A stretch of DNA of 64,000 nt, taken from contig CAVWDU010000003.1 of the NCBI GenBank assembly GCA_963753815.1, forward strand, positions 2,056,747-2,120,746, written 5' to 3'. The stretch is from CAVWDU01 sp963753815. Lineage in GTDB: Bacteria > Pseudomonadota > Gammaproteobacteria > Pseudomonadales > Halieaceae. The notes below the pieces were generated by a model, which was not told the origin of the DNA, did not search any database, and worked only from the letters and a program-made list of their open reading frames with translations. Of this stretch, positions 25,730 through 35,065 are shown piece after piece; position 1 is the stretch's first letter, and each line of letters starts with the position of its first letter. Position numbers and translations under genes: made by a program.

Positions 25730-26944
25730 ATGCCCGAAACTAAATTGAACGCCGTGGATTGGACGGCATGCCCCGCGCAGGGAAACGTGCCGGCCTGGCA
25801 AGTTCAACTGGATCGATTAGTGCCGCCGGAATTTTTACTGGACCCGAAACTACGGGTCAAGAGCCGCATTCTGGTTTACCTTATTGGACTTGGCGTGATC
25901 GGTGCGGTGACTGCCGAGTTGGCTTTTTTGATTCTTACTATCGGCCTCGACAAGGGCAATATGTGGCTCGGTCACGGGGCGGCAGTGGCGATGATCCTGG
26001 TCTGCCTGCTGAGCCTGGTCGTGCTCAAGGTGGGGAAATCCATGTCGCTGGCAGCGAACACCCTGCTGACATCTTTGTTCCTTGTTACTGCGATTTTTGT
26101 GGGTTCCCTGGCCAATGTGGCGGCACCACCACTGTTTATCTGGCCCCTGGTGGTCATGCTGGCGTTTGTTATCGGTGGCCGTCGTGCCGGTTATATCTGG
26201 CTTAGCGTGGTAATGTTCAGCAGCCTGCTGGTGCTCGCCCTGCATGCCGGCGGTTTCAGTTTCAGCTTCCTGCCCAGTCCTGAGCTCAATCCTTATTACC
26301 TGTCATTGGCCATGTTGGTGGCCGCCTATGGAGTGATAGGCGTGGCCTGCGGTATCAACGCTTCTGCGGTAGAGCAATATGAAAATCGTATCAACAGTGA
26401 GCGAGACAGGTTTCAGAAGCTTTCAGAGCTCGACCCTCTGACGGGCCTGCTGAATCGCCGGGCCTTCTACCACCTGTTGAATACCCTGGCAGCAGAAGAG
26501 GCCGACGACATCCACCAGTGCTCAATGGTGTACATTGATCTGGACAAGTTCAAGCGAGTGAACGACAGCCTTGGCCATGAGGCCGGTGACACGGTGCTGG
26601 TGAATGTCGCCAATCATCTGAAGAGTGCCGCCCGCGATAGAGATTTTGTGGCCAGGCTCGGGGGTGATGAGTTTGCTGTGGTGATGCTGGGCACCTGCAC
26701 CCGGGAAACCGTGGTGCAACGCGCGAACTCGATATTGCGTTCGCTCAAGGTACCCATCGAAGTCAACGGTGCTGAAGTTTGTATCGGTGCCAGTGCCGGC
26801 ATCGCCACTTACCCACAACATACCGACGATGTACTGCAGTTAGTGCCTCTGGCAGATCACTCGATGTTCCGGGCCAAGACCTCCAGCACCCGGATTGTGA
26901 TGACCGGACATTATCCCGCGGTGCTCGAGGCTCAAGCGAGTTAA
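25730..26944 (+). CDS. Membrane-bound diguanylate cyclase (GGDEF)
   Basis: A 404-residue protein with a cytoplasmic N-terminus, about six to seven transmembrane helices (about residues 46-215) with no recognised sensor name, a short coiled linker and a C-terminal GGDEF domain. The active-site motif GGDEF (311-315) is intact, and RDRD, five residues ahead of it, fits the RxxD inhibitory site, so the protein should make c-di-GMP and be feedback-inhibited. The adjacent perfect CRP site suggests control by cAMP. No EAL domain is present. Confidence 0.9.
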   Translation: MPETKLNAVDWTACPAQGNVPAWQVQLDRLVPPEFLLDPKLRVKSRILVYLIGLGVIGAVTAELAFLILTIGLDKGNMWLGHGAAVAMILVCLLSLVVLKVGKSMSLAANTLLTSLFLVTAIFVGSLANVAAPPLFIWPLVVMLAFVIGGRRAGYIWLSVVMFSSLLVLALHAGGFSFSFLPSPELNPYYLSLAMLVAAYGVIGVACGINASAVEQYENRINSERDRFQKLSELDPLTGLLNRRAFYHLLNTLAAEEADDIHQCSMVYIDLDKFKRVNDSLGHEAGDTVLVNVANHLKSAARDRDFVARLGGDEFAVVMLGTCTRETVVQRANSILRSLKVPIEVNGAEVCIGASAGIATYPQHTDDVLQLVPLADHSMFRAKTSSTRIVMTGHYPAVLEAQAS

Positions 26945-27051
26945 AGATTCATATTTGCGAGTAGCTCCTCTAACAGTTGGGGCGGGGCCGCGTTCTCCCC
27001 AGCGGGTTTTCAAACTTTAGCCCAGTCATCAACAATCAGGATTAGCATTCT

Positions 27052-27693
27052 ATGCGGCATCTAGTTCATCTGCTCTTTCTTGCCTCGACACTCATCGTAT
27101 TGGAATCCCGGGCCCAGGCTTCTGACCCTTATACTCATGTAATCATCATCGGCGATTCGATAATGGCCACAGCTGACAAGGATCCCTACACCAGCACAAC
27201 GGCGATGCTGCTCAATGTTGATTATGGCCTGCGCACCACCAATATCAGTCATTCCGGGCAGCTTCTCGCTGGTGCGGTCGGTGCCGACGTGGGTACCACG
27301 GTTGGGTATCTGTCCGCAGGCTCTGCTGAAAAGACCGCGGTATGGATTACCCTCGGACACAACGACTGGTTTTTGTCGCGCACCACCCAGCAAATGGGTG
27401 ATGACTACCGCAAGCTGGTAACATCGATGCCCGATAACGTCGACGTATTCTGCGTGGCACCTCCAATCGCAATCTGGGACTACAGTCATGAATTGCGCAA
27501 TGGACAGCCCTACGAACACCTGCGCGATATCGTCAGGTTTGTTGCCCACTATTTCGATTGCCGTCTGGTGGAAACCACCGATTGGATGGATGAACAGCAA
27601 CTGTTCGACGGTATCAGCATGCCTGATGGCGTCCACTTTAGTGGCCTGGCCCACGCTGTTTATGCCAGAGAAATGCTAGCAACCCTTCGCTAG
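27052..27693 (+). CDS. Secreted SGNH-hydrolase-like protein
   Basis: A 213-residue protein with a signal peptide (about residues 1-24, cleavage after QAS). SGNH blocks are visible: GDSIM with Ser36, GHND with Asn104, and DGVHFS with Asp192 and His195. Family members are periplasmic or secreted esterases, lipases or polysaccharide deacetylases. Substrate unknown. It is monocistronic, followed by a CCGCC/GGCGG stem with no T tract. Confidence 0.75.
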   Translation: MRHLVHLLFLASTLIVLESRAQASDPYTHVIIIGDSIMATADKDPYTSTTAMLLNVDYGLRTTNISHSGQLLAGAVGADVGTTVGYLSAGSAEKTAVWITLGHNDWFLSRTTQQMGDDYRKLVTSMPDNVDVFCVAPPIAIWDYSHELRNGQPYEHLRDIVRFVAHYFDCRLVETTDWMDEQQLFDGISMPDGVHFSGLAHAVYAREMLATLR

Positions 27694-27911
27694 CCGCCGT
27701 ATCTCATCATTTCGGCGGTGGTCTGTATTTATCGATACTTTCTGCTGCAACTTAAAAGCCTATTGGGTTTCTCGCCCCCACTCTCTGAGGGTGGTTGCAC
27801 GCTGTGCGTAGTTTTCTTCCGCGGCCACAGGCTATGCCCGCGGTCGTAAAATTCCGCACAGTGCACAATCTCTCAATGAGAATGCCAAATATCAGTGAGA
27901 TATGGCAGCCC

Positions 27912-29609
27912 TTAATCGAGATGGAAGGTATCTCGCAGTGCATAGACTTCGCTTTCCCATACTCGATCAAAACGCTCTGAATCGACCACCGCCTTGTCAA
28001 GCATGCGCCGGAAAAATTCGATTTGCTGCTCTGTGGCTGAAGGCTTGGAAAACAGAATCAGGGCAAACTTACTGAAGTCACGCACCAGCACATCAAACAT
28101 CTGGTCCAGCAGGTCATCGCTAACGCCCTGGATTGCGGCGCTCTCGATAACTAGCTGACCGTAGACCACCAGGGTAAACAATTCGCCGACGTTGAGCAGG
28201 AAGTCGATATCCTTCGCCTGCTCTTTGTCGGGCGTGGCCGCGAGCATAAATTCCTTGAACACTTCGATCTGCCGTTTGAACACATTGACATTGGGCAGGT
28301 CGACCGAGTTATAGGCTTGATTGAAATCGTGGAACTGGATTTTGCCCAGCGCCTTGGCCGGCCCCTGGTGAAACAGGAAGGTATCGTTGCTGGCGTCGCA
28401 GCGCTCCGGCACAGCGGCAAACTCGGCGGGATTGAAAAAGTAATTGGGCATGAATTTAATAATCAATGCCATGTTAACGTGCACCGTGCCCTCGAGTTTG
28501 GGCAAGGCGCGAATATCAACCGCGGCAACACTGAAGTACTGGTCCTTCTCAAAACCCTTGGCGGCGATAACATCCCACAGGTGATTAATGACATGCTCAC
28601 CTTCGGTTGTGACCTTCATTTTTACCATCGGGTTAAACAGCAGGTAGCGGCGATCGCTCTCGGATGCACTGCGCATATAGTCAGAGGCGCGCAGGGCAAA
28701 CAGCTTCATCGCCGCCAGGCGACAGAAGGCATCCACGAACAGGCCGCGAATATGCGGAAAATCGGTGACGTAATGATCAAACAGTCGACGCTTCGAGGCG
28801 TGATTGAGGGCTTCGTAAAAGGCGTGGGTGCAGATGCCGATAGAGGCCCAGCCAAGATTGTATTTGCCGACGTTTATCGTATTCAGCGCGCAGTCCCATG
28901 CTTTGGAACCGCGGCTGAGAATATTGGCCTCGGTGATGGGATACTCGGACAGTCGGTACTGGGCGACAAAGTTCTGGGATGATACGGTGTTTTTCACACA
29001 CTCAAATTTTTCGTGCTGCGAGTCTACCTCGAAAAACACGTAATCGTCGGTTCCCGCAACCTTGGCAAAGGTTGACACCATGGCAGCCTGGTTGCCGTTG
29101 CCGATATAGTATTTGTCACCGCTTGCCAGATAGCTGCCGTCGGCCTGGGGGTGGAGCATCATTTCGGAGGAGTAGATATCTGCGCCGTGCTCCTTTTCAG
29201 ACAAACCAAAAGCAAAAATCTCACCCTGCTGCAGCAATTTGGCTGCCTTGTGTTTGGCGGCTTCGTTATCGCCCATCCAGATGGGGCCAAGCCCCAAAAT
29301 CGATACCTGCCAGGTGTACCAGTAATTCAGACCATAAAAGCCAAGCAGTTCGTTAAAATCGCAGATGCGCCGGGTATCCCAGCGGCTGTCGCCCTCGCCA
29401 TAGCTTGCCGGTGTCAGCAGCCTTGCAAACACTCGCTTGTCTTTTACGAAATCGAGGAAATCCTGGTACCAGGTCCTGGCGTTGTAATCGTCAATTATCC
29501 GTTGTTTACCCTTGCTGCGGAAAAAGGCGTGGGTTTGCCGCATTATTTCTTGCGAGGCCGGATCGAGCTTGTCGTAGTTTTCCTGATCAGGATTTAGGAG
29601 GATACCCAT
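27912..29609 (-). CDS. Large acyl-CoA dehydrogenase-family protein
   Basis: A 565-residue FAD-dependent acyl-CoA dehydrogenase-like protein, longer than the usual 380-400. Motifs: FGLSEKEHGADIYSSEM (FAD/substrate), GDKYYIGNGNQAAM, SILSRGSKAWDCALNTINVGK and LPKLEGTVHVNMALI, where LEGTVHVN corresponds to the YEGT catalytic Glu motif of long-form enzymes. The C-terminal extension (about 420-565) is mostly helical. The start was set at the ATG at 29609, since the 21 codons upstream run into the intergenic region. It is divergent from purT. Likely fatty acyl-CoA substrate, unproven, and not obviously tied to the steroid cluster 14 kb away. Confidence 0.82.
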   Translation of the reverse strand: MGILLNPDQENYDKLDPASQEIMRQTHAFFRSKGKQRIIDDYNARTWYQDFLDFVKDKRVFARLLTPASYGEGDSRWDTRRICDFNELLGFYGLNYWYTWQVSILGLGPIWMGDNEAAKHKAAKLLQQGEIFAFGLSEKEHGADIYSSEMMLHPQADGSYLASGDKYYIGNGNQAAMVSTFAKVAGTDDYVFFEVDSQHEKFECVKNTVSSQNFVAQYRLSEYPITEANILSRGSKAWDCALNTINVGKYNLGWASIGICTHAFYEALNHASKRRLFDHYVTDFPHIRGLFVDAFCRLAAMKLFALRASDYMRSASESDRRYLLFNPMVKMKVTTEGEHVINHLWDVIAAKGFEKDQYFSVAAVDIRALPKLEGTVHVNMALIIKFMPNYFFNPAEFAAVPERCDASNDTFLFHQGPAKALGKIQFHDFNQAYNSVDLPNVNVFKRQIEVFKEFMLAATPDKEQAKDIDFLLNVGELFTLVVYGQLVIESAAIQGVSDDLLDQMFDVLVRDFSKFALILFSKPSATEQQIEFFRRMLDKAVVDSERFDRVWESEVYALRDTFHLD

Positions 29610-29849
29610 GGATTGCTGCTCTCTTATTGATTGGCGGTCGTCAGAATAGGAGGGCCAAGCAGAAATGTCCATCCCACTTTCGGGACACGCCCGTCAGCGG
29701 GCAACGGCTTGCTCCGGCCCCGGGGTGTCCGCTGCGGCCGCTCCTCTGCGTGGACGGATCCACCCTTTTCTGAGCTCAATTCCTGCACTGCTATAAATGG
29801 GCAAAACCTCAGGGTAGAATGCGTGGCAAAACCAGAGCACAGGATCATT

Positions 29850-31031
29850 ATGACCAGTATCGGCACACCGTTTTCCAGGACTGCTACCCGGGTCATGTTG
29901 CTGGGTGCCGGGGAACTGGGCAAGGAAGTGGCTATCGAATGCCAACGCCTGGGGTTGGAGGTAATAGCGCTCGACCGCTACCCCGATGCCCCGGCAATGC
30001 AGGTGGCAGATCGTAGCCATACCTTGTCGATGCTCGATGGTGATGCGCTGAAAAAGCTGATTGAACGGGAACAGCCGCACTTGATTGTGCCAGAGATAGA
30101 AGCGATCGCCACTGCCACCCTGGTGGAATTGGAACGGGACGGCTTTCAGGTAATTCCCAGCGCCCGGGCCACTCGCCTGACCATGAATCGCGAGGGTATT
30201 CGCAGTCTCGCCGCACAAGAGCTGGGACTGGCGACATCGCCTTATCGGTTTGCGGGAGACCATAGCGAGTTTGTTGCTGCGATTAACGCCATTGGTACGC
30301 CTTGTATCGTCAAGCCTATTATGAGTTCGTCGGGTAAGGGTCAAAGCACCATCAGGTCAGAAGCCGATATTGACCCAGCCTGGGAATACGCCCAGCAAGG
30401 TGGCCGCGCCGGGGCAGGGCGAGTCATCGTGGAAGGCATGGTTGATTTTGATTACGAAATCACGCTGTTAACGATTCGCCACAGCGGTGGCACCAGTTTT
30501 TGCCTGCCGATCGGTCATCGCCAGGCCGACGGCGATTACCAGGAATCCTGGCAGCCCCAGGCAATGAGCGACGCCGCCTGGGATAAATCCTGTGCTATCG
30601 CCGCCAGCGTTTGCGAGGCATTGGGCGGCAAGGGATTGTTTGGCGTGGAGTTGTTTATCAAAGGCGACGATGTGTATTTTAGTGAGGTGTCGCCACGGCC
30701 CCATGATACCGGCATGGTGACCCTGATCTCCCAGGACTTGAGTGAATTTGCCCTCCACGTGCGGGCAATACTCGACCTGCCGATTCCCAATATTGTCCAA
30801 CACGGCCCATCCGCTTCCAGCGTCATCCTGGTGGATGGCCATTCCTCTGCTACCCGCTTCGGTAACCTGCAGCAGGCTCTGCAGGAGCCTGATACGCAAC
30901 TGCGCTTGTTCGGCAAGCCGGAGGTGGCGGGACGTCGGCGGATGGGCGTTGCGTTGGCGCGAGCTGTGTCAGTGGATGCGGCGCGGGACAAAGCCAAGCG
31001 TGCGGCGGCTGCGGTCACCATCGAGCTTTAA
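29850..31031 (+). CDS. purT: Formate-dependent phosphoribosylglycinamide formyltransferase
   Basis: A 393-residue ATP-grasp enzyme, matching the 392 residues of E. coli PurT. N-terminal LLGAGELGKEVAIECQRLG, PEIEAIAT, the GxSSGKGQS loop and EVSPRPHDTGMVTL are PurT signatures. It makes formyl-GAR from GAR, formate and ATP in purine synthesis. ATG 29850 follows AGGA. A TATAAA at 29792-29797 may be its -10 box. The 240-base gap to the divergent dehydrogenase holds GC-rich inverted segments but no gene. Confidence 0.95.
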   Translation: MTSIGTPFSRTATRVMLLGAGELGKEVAIECQRLGLEVIALDRYPDAPAMQVADRSHTLSMLDGDALKKLIEREQPHLIVPEIEAIATATLVELERDGFQVIPSARATRLTMNREGIRSLAAQELGLATSPYRFAGDHSEFVAAINAIGTPCIVKPIMSSSGKGQSTIRSEADIDPAWEYAQQGGRAGAGRVIVEGMVDFDYEITLLTIRHSGGTSFCLPIGHRQADGDYQESWQPQAMSDAAWDKSCAIAASVCEALGGKGLFGVELFIKGDDVYFSEVSPRPHDTGMVTLISQDLSEFALHVRAILDLPIPNIVQHGPSASSVILVDGHSSATRFGNLQQALQEPDTQLRLFGKPEVAGRRRMGVALARAVSVDAARDKAKRAAAAVTIEL

Positions 31032-31183
31032 GATCTGCGCTTAATTGTGATAACAGCATCTGGCGCGGTGACAGCAAATTCTCAATGATCTAAACATCCA
31101 CTAATGACCGTAACGTAACTAGCTGAATATTAAAAAGTAAAAACTTTTGTCTCAAGTCCGACAGGATGGGTTGTACGCCATTC

Positions 31184-31660
31184 TCAGGGCACTGCAATCG
31201 ACAGGGTTTCCTTCACCTGCTCCATTACCACAATGCTGGTAGACGCATCCACACCGGGCAGGGTTAGCAGGGTTTCGCCGAGGAACTCACGATAGGCCTG
31301 CATTTCGGCCACCCGGGCTTTGATCAGGTAATCAAAATTACCAGTGACCAGGTAGCACTCCTGTACTTGCGGCAAGCTTATCACCGCCTTGCGAAAGGCG
31401 GCGAAGCTGTCCTGGCTGGTGCGGGAGAGGCGTATTTGCACAAAAACCACCAGACCGGCATCGAGGTGGGCCGGGTTGAGCACCGCCTGGTAGCCGCTGA
31501 TAACTTTCATTTTCTCCAGTTTACGCACCCGTTCAATGCAGGGCGTGGTGGTCAGTCCGACACGCCGCGCGAGCTCGGCATAGCTGATACGCCCATCCCG
31601 CTGCAACTCGCGCAGAATGTTCTTGTCGATTTTGCTCAGCTCGATACCTGTTTTGCTCAT
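31184..31660 (-). CDS. lrp: Lrp-type regulator, divergent from alanine dehydrogenase
   Basis: A 158-residue Lrp/AsnC regulator close to true Lrp: KIDKNILRELQRDGRISYAELARRVGL, TTPCIERVRKLE (recognition helix), ISGYQAVLNP and the amino-acid sensing domain with VQECYLVTGNFDYLIK. It is divergent from ald, and the 133-base gap is strongly AT-rich (31680-31735), as is usual for Lrp sites. The expected role is alanine/leucine-responsive control of ald and probably other genes. Confidence 0.88.
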   Translation of the reverse strand: MSKTGIELSKIDKNILRELQRDGRISYAELARRVGLTTTPCIERVRKLEKMKVISGYQAVLNPAHLDAGLVVFVQIRLSRTSQDSFAAFRKAVISLPQVQECYLVTGNFDYLIKARVAEMQAYREFLGETLLTLPGVDASTSIVVMEQVKETLSIAVP

Positions 31661-31793
31661 AGCAGTGGAAAGCCCTTAAAATATGAAAAGAAATAGTAAA
31701 ATCTACTGCATAGAAGTGAAAATAGAAAAAACTATCACATGGGAGGATCATATACTAGGCGCTTAATCAAATGCTAATGCGGAGATCATCGCT

Positions 31794-32924
31794 ATGTTGA
31801 TTGGAGTACCCAAAGAGATTAAGAATCATGAATACCGCATTGGTCTTACCCCGGCCGGTGTCGGTGAGCTCGTTCGGGCAGGGCACCGGGTATTGGTGGA
31901 AACCCGCGGTGGTGCATCGATTGGCTTTGAAGATGATGATTACCGCGCCGCCGGCGCCGGCGTCGCTGACAACGCCCAGGCGGTGTTCGACGCTGCTGAA
32001 ATGATCGTCAAGGTTAAAGAACCGCAACCGGTAGAATGCGAGATGTTGTCACCGGGCCAGATCTTGTTTACCTACCTGCACCTGGCTCCGGATCCCGCAC
32101 AGACTGAGTTGCTGCTCAACAGTGGTGTGACCGCGATAGCCTACGAAACTGTTACCGACGCCCGCGGTACCCTGCCGCTGTTAGCGCCAATGAGCGAAGT
32201 TGCCGGTCGCATGTCGATCCAGGCTGGCGCTTTTTACCTTGAGAAGGAAAACGGTGGTCTGGGCGTTTTGCTGGGCGGTGTTCCCGGGGTCGAGGCGGCG
32301 CGGGTGCTGATTATAGGCGGAGGCGTGGTAGGTGAGAACGCCGCGCGCATGGCGGTAGGCCTGGGTGCCAAGGTGTCGGTGCTGGATCGCTCCCATGATC
32401 GCTTAAAGTACCTCGACAATATCTTTGCCGGTCGCCTGCAAACCATCTACTCCACTGCTGAGGCGATTGAGAAATATGCCTTGGAAGCGGATCTTGTGGT
32501 GGGCGCCGTGTTAATTCCCGGCGCTGCAGCCCCCAGACTTATTAGTCGCGAGCTGGTCAGTCGTATGAAAAAAGGCGCGGTCATGGTGGATGTCGCTATC
32601 GATCAGGGTGGTTGTTTTGAAACCAGCCGACCCACCACCCACCAGGAACCGGTTTACGCGGTAGACGAGGTGATTCACTATTGTGTGGCGAACATGCCTG
32701 GCGGTGTAGCCCGTACTTCCACCATGGCTCTAACCCATGCCACCCTGCCGTTCGCAGTGCGGCTCGCTGATCGGGGCTTGCAGGCATTGCGTGATGACCC
32801 GCATTTGCGCAACGGTCTTAACGTGCATAACGGCATGCTTACCTGTGAGCCGGTGGCGCAGGCACTGGGGTATGATTATGTCGAGCCACTGATTGCACTG
32901 GGCAAGGCGGCAACGGGCAATTAG
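31794..32924 (+). CDS. ald: Alanine dehydrogenase
   Basis: A 376-residue NAD-dependent L-alanine dehydrogenase. MLIGVPKEIKNHEYRIGLTP start, Lys75 and His96 (substrate-binding and catalytic in the family), NAD loop IGGGVVGENAARMAVGLGA and the conserved NMPGGVARTSTMALTHATLP. It interconverts alanine and pyruvate plus ammonia. GGAG lies before the ATG. It is controlled probably by the divergent Lrp. Confidence 0.95.
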   Translation: MLIGVPKEIKNHEYRIGLTPAGVGELVRAGHRVLVETRGGASIGFEDDDYRAAGAGVADNAQAVFDAAEMIVKVKEPQPVECEMLSPGQILFTYLHLAPDPAQTELLLNSGVTAIAYETVTDARGTLPLLAPMSEVAGRMSIQAGAFYLEKENGGLGVLLGGVPGVEAARVLIIGGGVVGENAARMAVGLGAKVSVLDRSHDRLKYLDNIFAGRLQTIYSTAEAIEKYALEADLVVGAVLIPGAAAPRLISRELVSRMKKGAVMVDVAIDQGGCFETSRPTTHQEPVYAVDEVIHYCVANMPGGVARTSTMALTHATLPFAVRLADRGLQALRDDPHLRNGLNVHNGMLTCEPVAQALGYDYVEPLIALGKAATGN

Positions 32925-33047
32925 CATCGAGCACAGGAAATTGCTATGGCTGGCTGCTGGACGCCCTGGCCTGTGCAAGCATGGGGTGGCAGCGGCTGAG
33001 AAAATATATTCTTCATATAACTCTGCCGCGGGTTATTGCCTTCGGGC

Positions 33048-33326
33048 TTACAGGTATTCCAGCTGCTGCTGATACAGCACCGCGTCCAGTTGGCTGGCAT
33101 GTTCTTCAATCCTGGCGCAGGTGCCTTGTACCGCAGCTTTGCCGGGCCCGATGCAAACAAAGGTCCACTGGGCCCGGTCCCATTGGTCCGGGAAGTCACT
33201 CTCACATACCGCGACGTTACTAAGCCGGCCAAAACGATCTCTCAAACCCTTAAGCCGCTGGCGTTTTTGTTTCAGCGAACGGCAGCCTTCCAGGTGAAAG
33301 TCGAGGGTTAATACGGCGATCTGCAT
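33048..33326 (-). CDS. DUF503/YlxP-like protein
   Basis: A 92-residue protein matching the small DUF503 (YlxP) family: MQIAVLTLDFHLEGCRSLKQKR, RFGRLSNVAVCESDFPDQWDRAQWTFVCIG. The family has a ferredoxin-like fold and has been linked to ribosome or 30S maturation in Firmicutes. Its start overlaps the nadC stop by one base (TAATG), so it is coupled to nadC. Confidence 0.8.
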   Translation of the reverse strand: MQIAVLTLDFHLEGCRSLKQKRQRLKGLRDRFGRLSNVAVCESDFPDQWDRAQWTFVCIGPGKAAVQGTCARIEEHASQLDAVLYQQQLEYL

Positions 33327-34171
33327 TATGCAGGATCAAAGCGCATCGACAAATCAATGGCGTTGGCGTCTTTGGTCAGTGCGCCGATTGAAATAAAGTC
33401 GACGCCACTCTTGGCGATATTGCGGATGGTCTGCCGGGTTACACCACCCGACGCTTCCAGCTTGGCCCTGCCGGCATTGAGTTTTACCGCTTCGCGCAAC
33501 AGGTTGTTGGTAAAATTGTCGAGCATAATGATGTCGGCAGCGGCATCGATAGCTTGCTGCATTTGTTGCAAATCCTCCACTTCCACCTCTACGGGGCGGT
33601 TGGCGTGATTACTGCGCGCCTGCGCCACGGCCGCCGCGATAGACCCGCAGGCGGCAATATGGTTCTCTTTGATCAAAAAGGCATCGAACAAGCCAACCCG
33701 GTGGTTTTGGCAGCCACCGCAAAGAACAGCATATTTTTGCGCGGTGCGCAGGCCGGGAATGGTCTTGCGGGTATCGAGAAGTATCACCTCCGTGTCTGCC
33801 ACCAGCTCGGCATAGAGCCTGGCATTGGTCGCGGTTGCAGACAACAATTGGAGAAAGTTGAGCGCGGTGCGCTCTCCGGTAAGAATAGCCCTTGCACGGC
33901 CCCTGACGCTGAACAATTGTTGGTCAGCGGTCGCCATTTCGCCGTCGTTGCAATGCCACTCAATATGTATCTCGGGGTCAAGCTGGTGGAAAACCTCGTC
34001 GACCCATTCCTGGCCACAGATAATCGCCTGTTCCCGGCTTATCACATGGGCCACGGCGGTGCGGTCTACGGGAATCAATTCGGCGGTAATGTCACCGCTG
34101 CCAATATCTTCTGCAAGTGCGGTTTGGACGGCCCGTCGCAGATCGGGCAAAAAATGTTCGGGTACTTGCAT
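33326..34171 (-). CDS. nadC: Nicotinate-nucleotide pyrophosphorylase (carboxylating)
   Basis: A 281-residue quinolinate phosphoribosyltransferase. Motifs: ALAEDIGSGDITAELIP, TALNFLQLLSATAT, DTRKTIPGLRTAQKYAVLCGG, HRVGLFDAFLIKENHI, VEVEVEDLQQ and LEASGGVT. It converts quinolinate and PRPP to nicotinate mononucleotide in NAD synthesis. The frame is open 68 codons further, but the ATG at 34171 aligns with the family start. It forms a two-gene operon with the DUF503 gene; ampD lies divergently 3.5 kb away, echoing the nadC/ampD neighbourhood of many relatives. Confidence 0.95.
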   Translation of the reverse strand: MQVPEHFLPDLRRAVQTALAEDIGSGDITAELIPVDRTAVAHVISREQAIICGQEWVDEVFHQLDPEIHIEWHCNDGEMATADQQLFSVRGRARAILTGERTALNFLQLLSATATNARLYAELVADTEVILLDTRKTIPGLRTAQKYAVLCGGCQNHRVGLFDAFLIKENHIAACGSIAAAVAQARSNHANRPVEVEVEDLQQMQQAIDAAADIIMLDNFTNNLLREAVKLNAGRAKLEASGGVTRQTIRNIAKSGVDFISIGALTKDANAIDLSMRFDPA

Positions 34172-34329
34172 GGCAGTGACTCGTTGTGCTGGGATGGTTA
34201 TTGTAGCAGTACTGCTGGCTGGAATCAGCGTCAGCGCAGGACGCTGTGGTGACCGTCCAAAGCTCCAGCAAAGGGCATGTTTTCCTGAGCTCAAACCCGG
34301 TGCTCGGGTCTCGAGCAAGTTTCCCGGGG

Positions 34330-34839
34330 CTATTGAGCCTGTATTAGCAAGAGTTCGCCGTCGCGCTGGCGCCATTCAATATTTTTCAATGCACTCATGC
34401 CCAGCAGCACCGGTTCGTTGCTTCCCATCGCCGGGTTTATACTGGCTTTTACTTTGCGCAGTACAATCCCACCGATGGCAATTTCCTCGACTTCGGTAGA
34501 GTACACTTCGATTCTGCCATTGGCCGTATTGGCGATGCTGGTGGGTCCGCGTGGCAAACCCAGTTTGCGCGCAAGCCCTTCAGGAAGCACGACATCGGTG
34601 GCCCCGGTATCCACCAGCAGGGTGGCTTGGACGCCGTTAAAGCGCGCTTTGGCAAGGTAGTGATGTTGGCGATTGGCCTGCAGGATCACAGCCTGCTGTC
34701 CATCGTCAGTGCCTTGTGTGCTGGGATTCTGGTTGGGGTTCTGGCGCTGTCCCAGCCATTCGTTGAAAGCCAGGCTGGCAGCGCCAAGTAGCAACAGCCA
34801 GGCAAAAGCCAGCATGCCTACCCCGGCCCTTTTACTCAT
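34330..34839 (-). CDS. Membrane-anchored retropepsin-like aspartic protease
   Basis: A 169-residue protein with one N-terminal helix (about residues 8-26) and a periplasmic single-domain aspartic protease: VDTGATDVVLP carries the catalytic Asp in a DTGA motif, and LLGMSALKNI is the flap-end signature of the clan AA family (TIGR02281 type). One catalytic Asp per chain implies a homodimer. The start ATG 34839 is preferred to a TTG five codons upstream. Substrate unknown. Confidence 0.82.
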   Translation of the reverse strand: MSKRAGVGMLAFAWLLLLGAASLAFNEWLGQRQNPNQNPSTQGTDDGQQAVILQANRQHHYLAKARFNGVQATLLVDTGATDVVLPEGLARKLGLPRGPTSIANTANGRIEVYSTEVEEIAIGGIVLRKVKASINPAMGSNEPVLLGMSALKNIEWRQRDGELLLIQAQ

Positions 34840-35065
34840 TTTACCTCGCTGCAAGCCTGTATTGGACTGCTCATGTTTGCCTCAATAGGCGCCGGGAGAC
34901 AACTGGGCCGGTCAAGTTGTGAGGCCGGTCGCTTTTTGCCAAGGTCTCCGGCAACGCTTGCCCCCAGCAACTATAATTTTCTTGCCGGGCTACGCCTGTA
35001 TTTTCAGTAAGCACATGATAACAGCTTCTGGCCCGGCGCAATGTACAGTTAACAGGGTTAGTCTG

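Noticed and set aside
29610..29849. Another copy of the hairpin family before purT
   Set aside because: GC-rich with GGACAC/GTGTCC segments, but it lacks the ACGCCGTGAA core and nested perfect stems.
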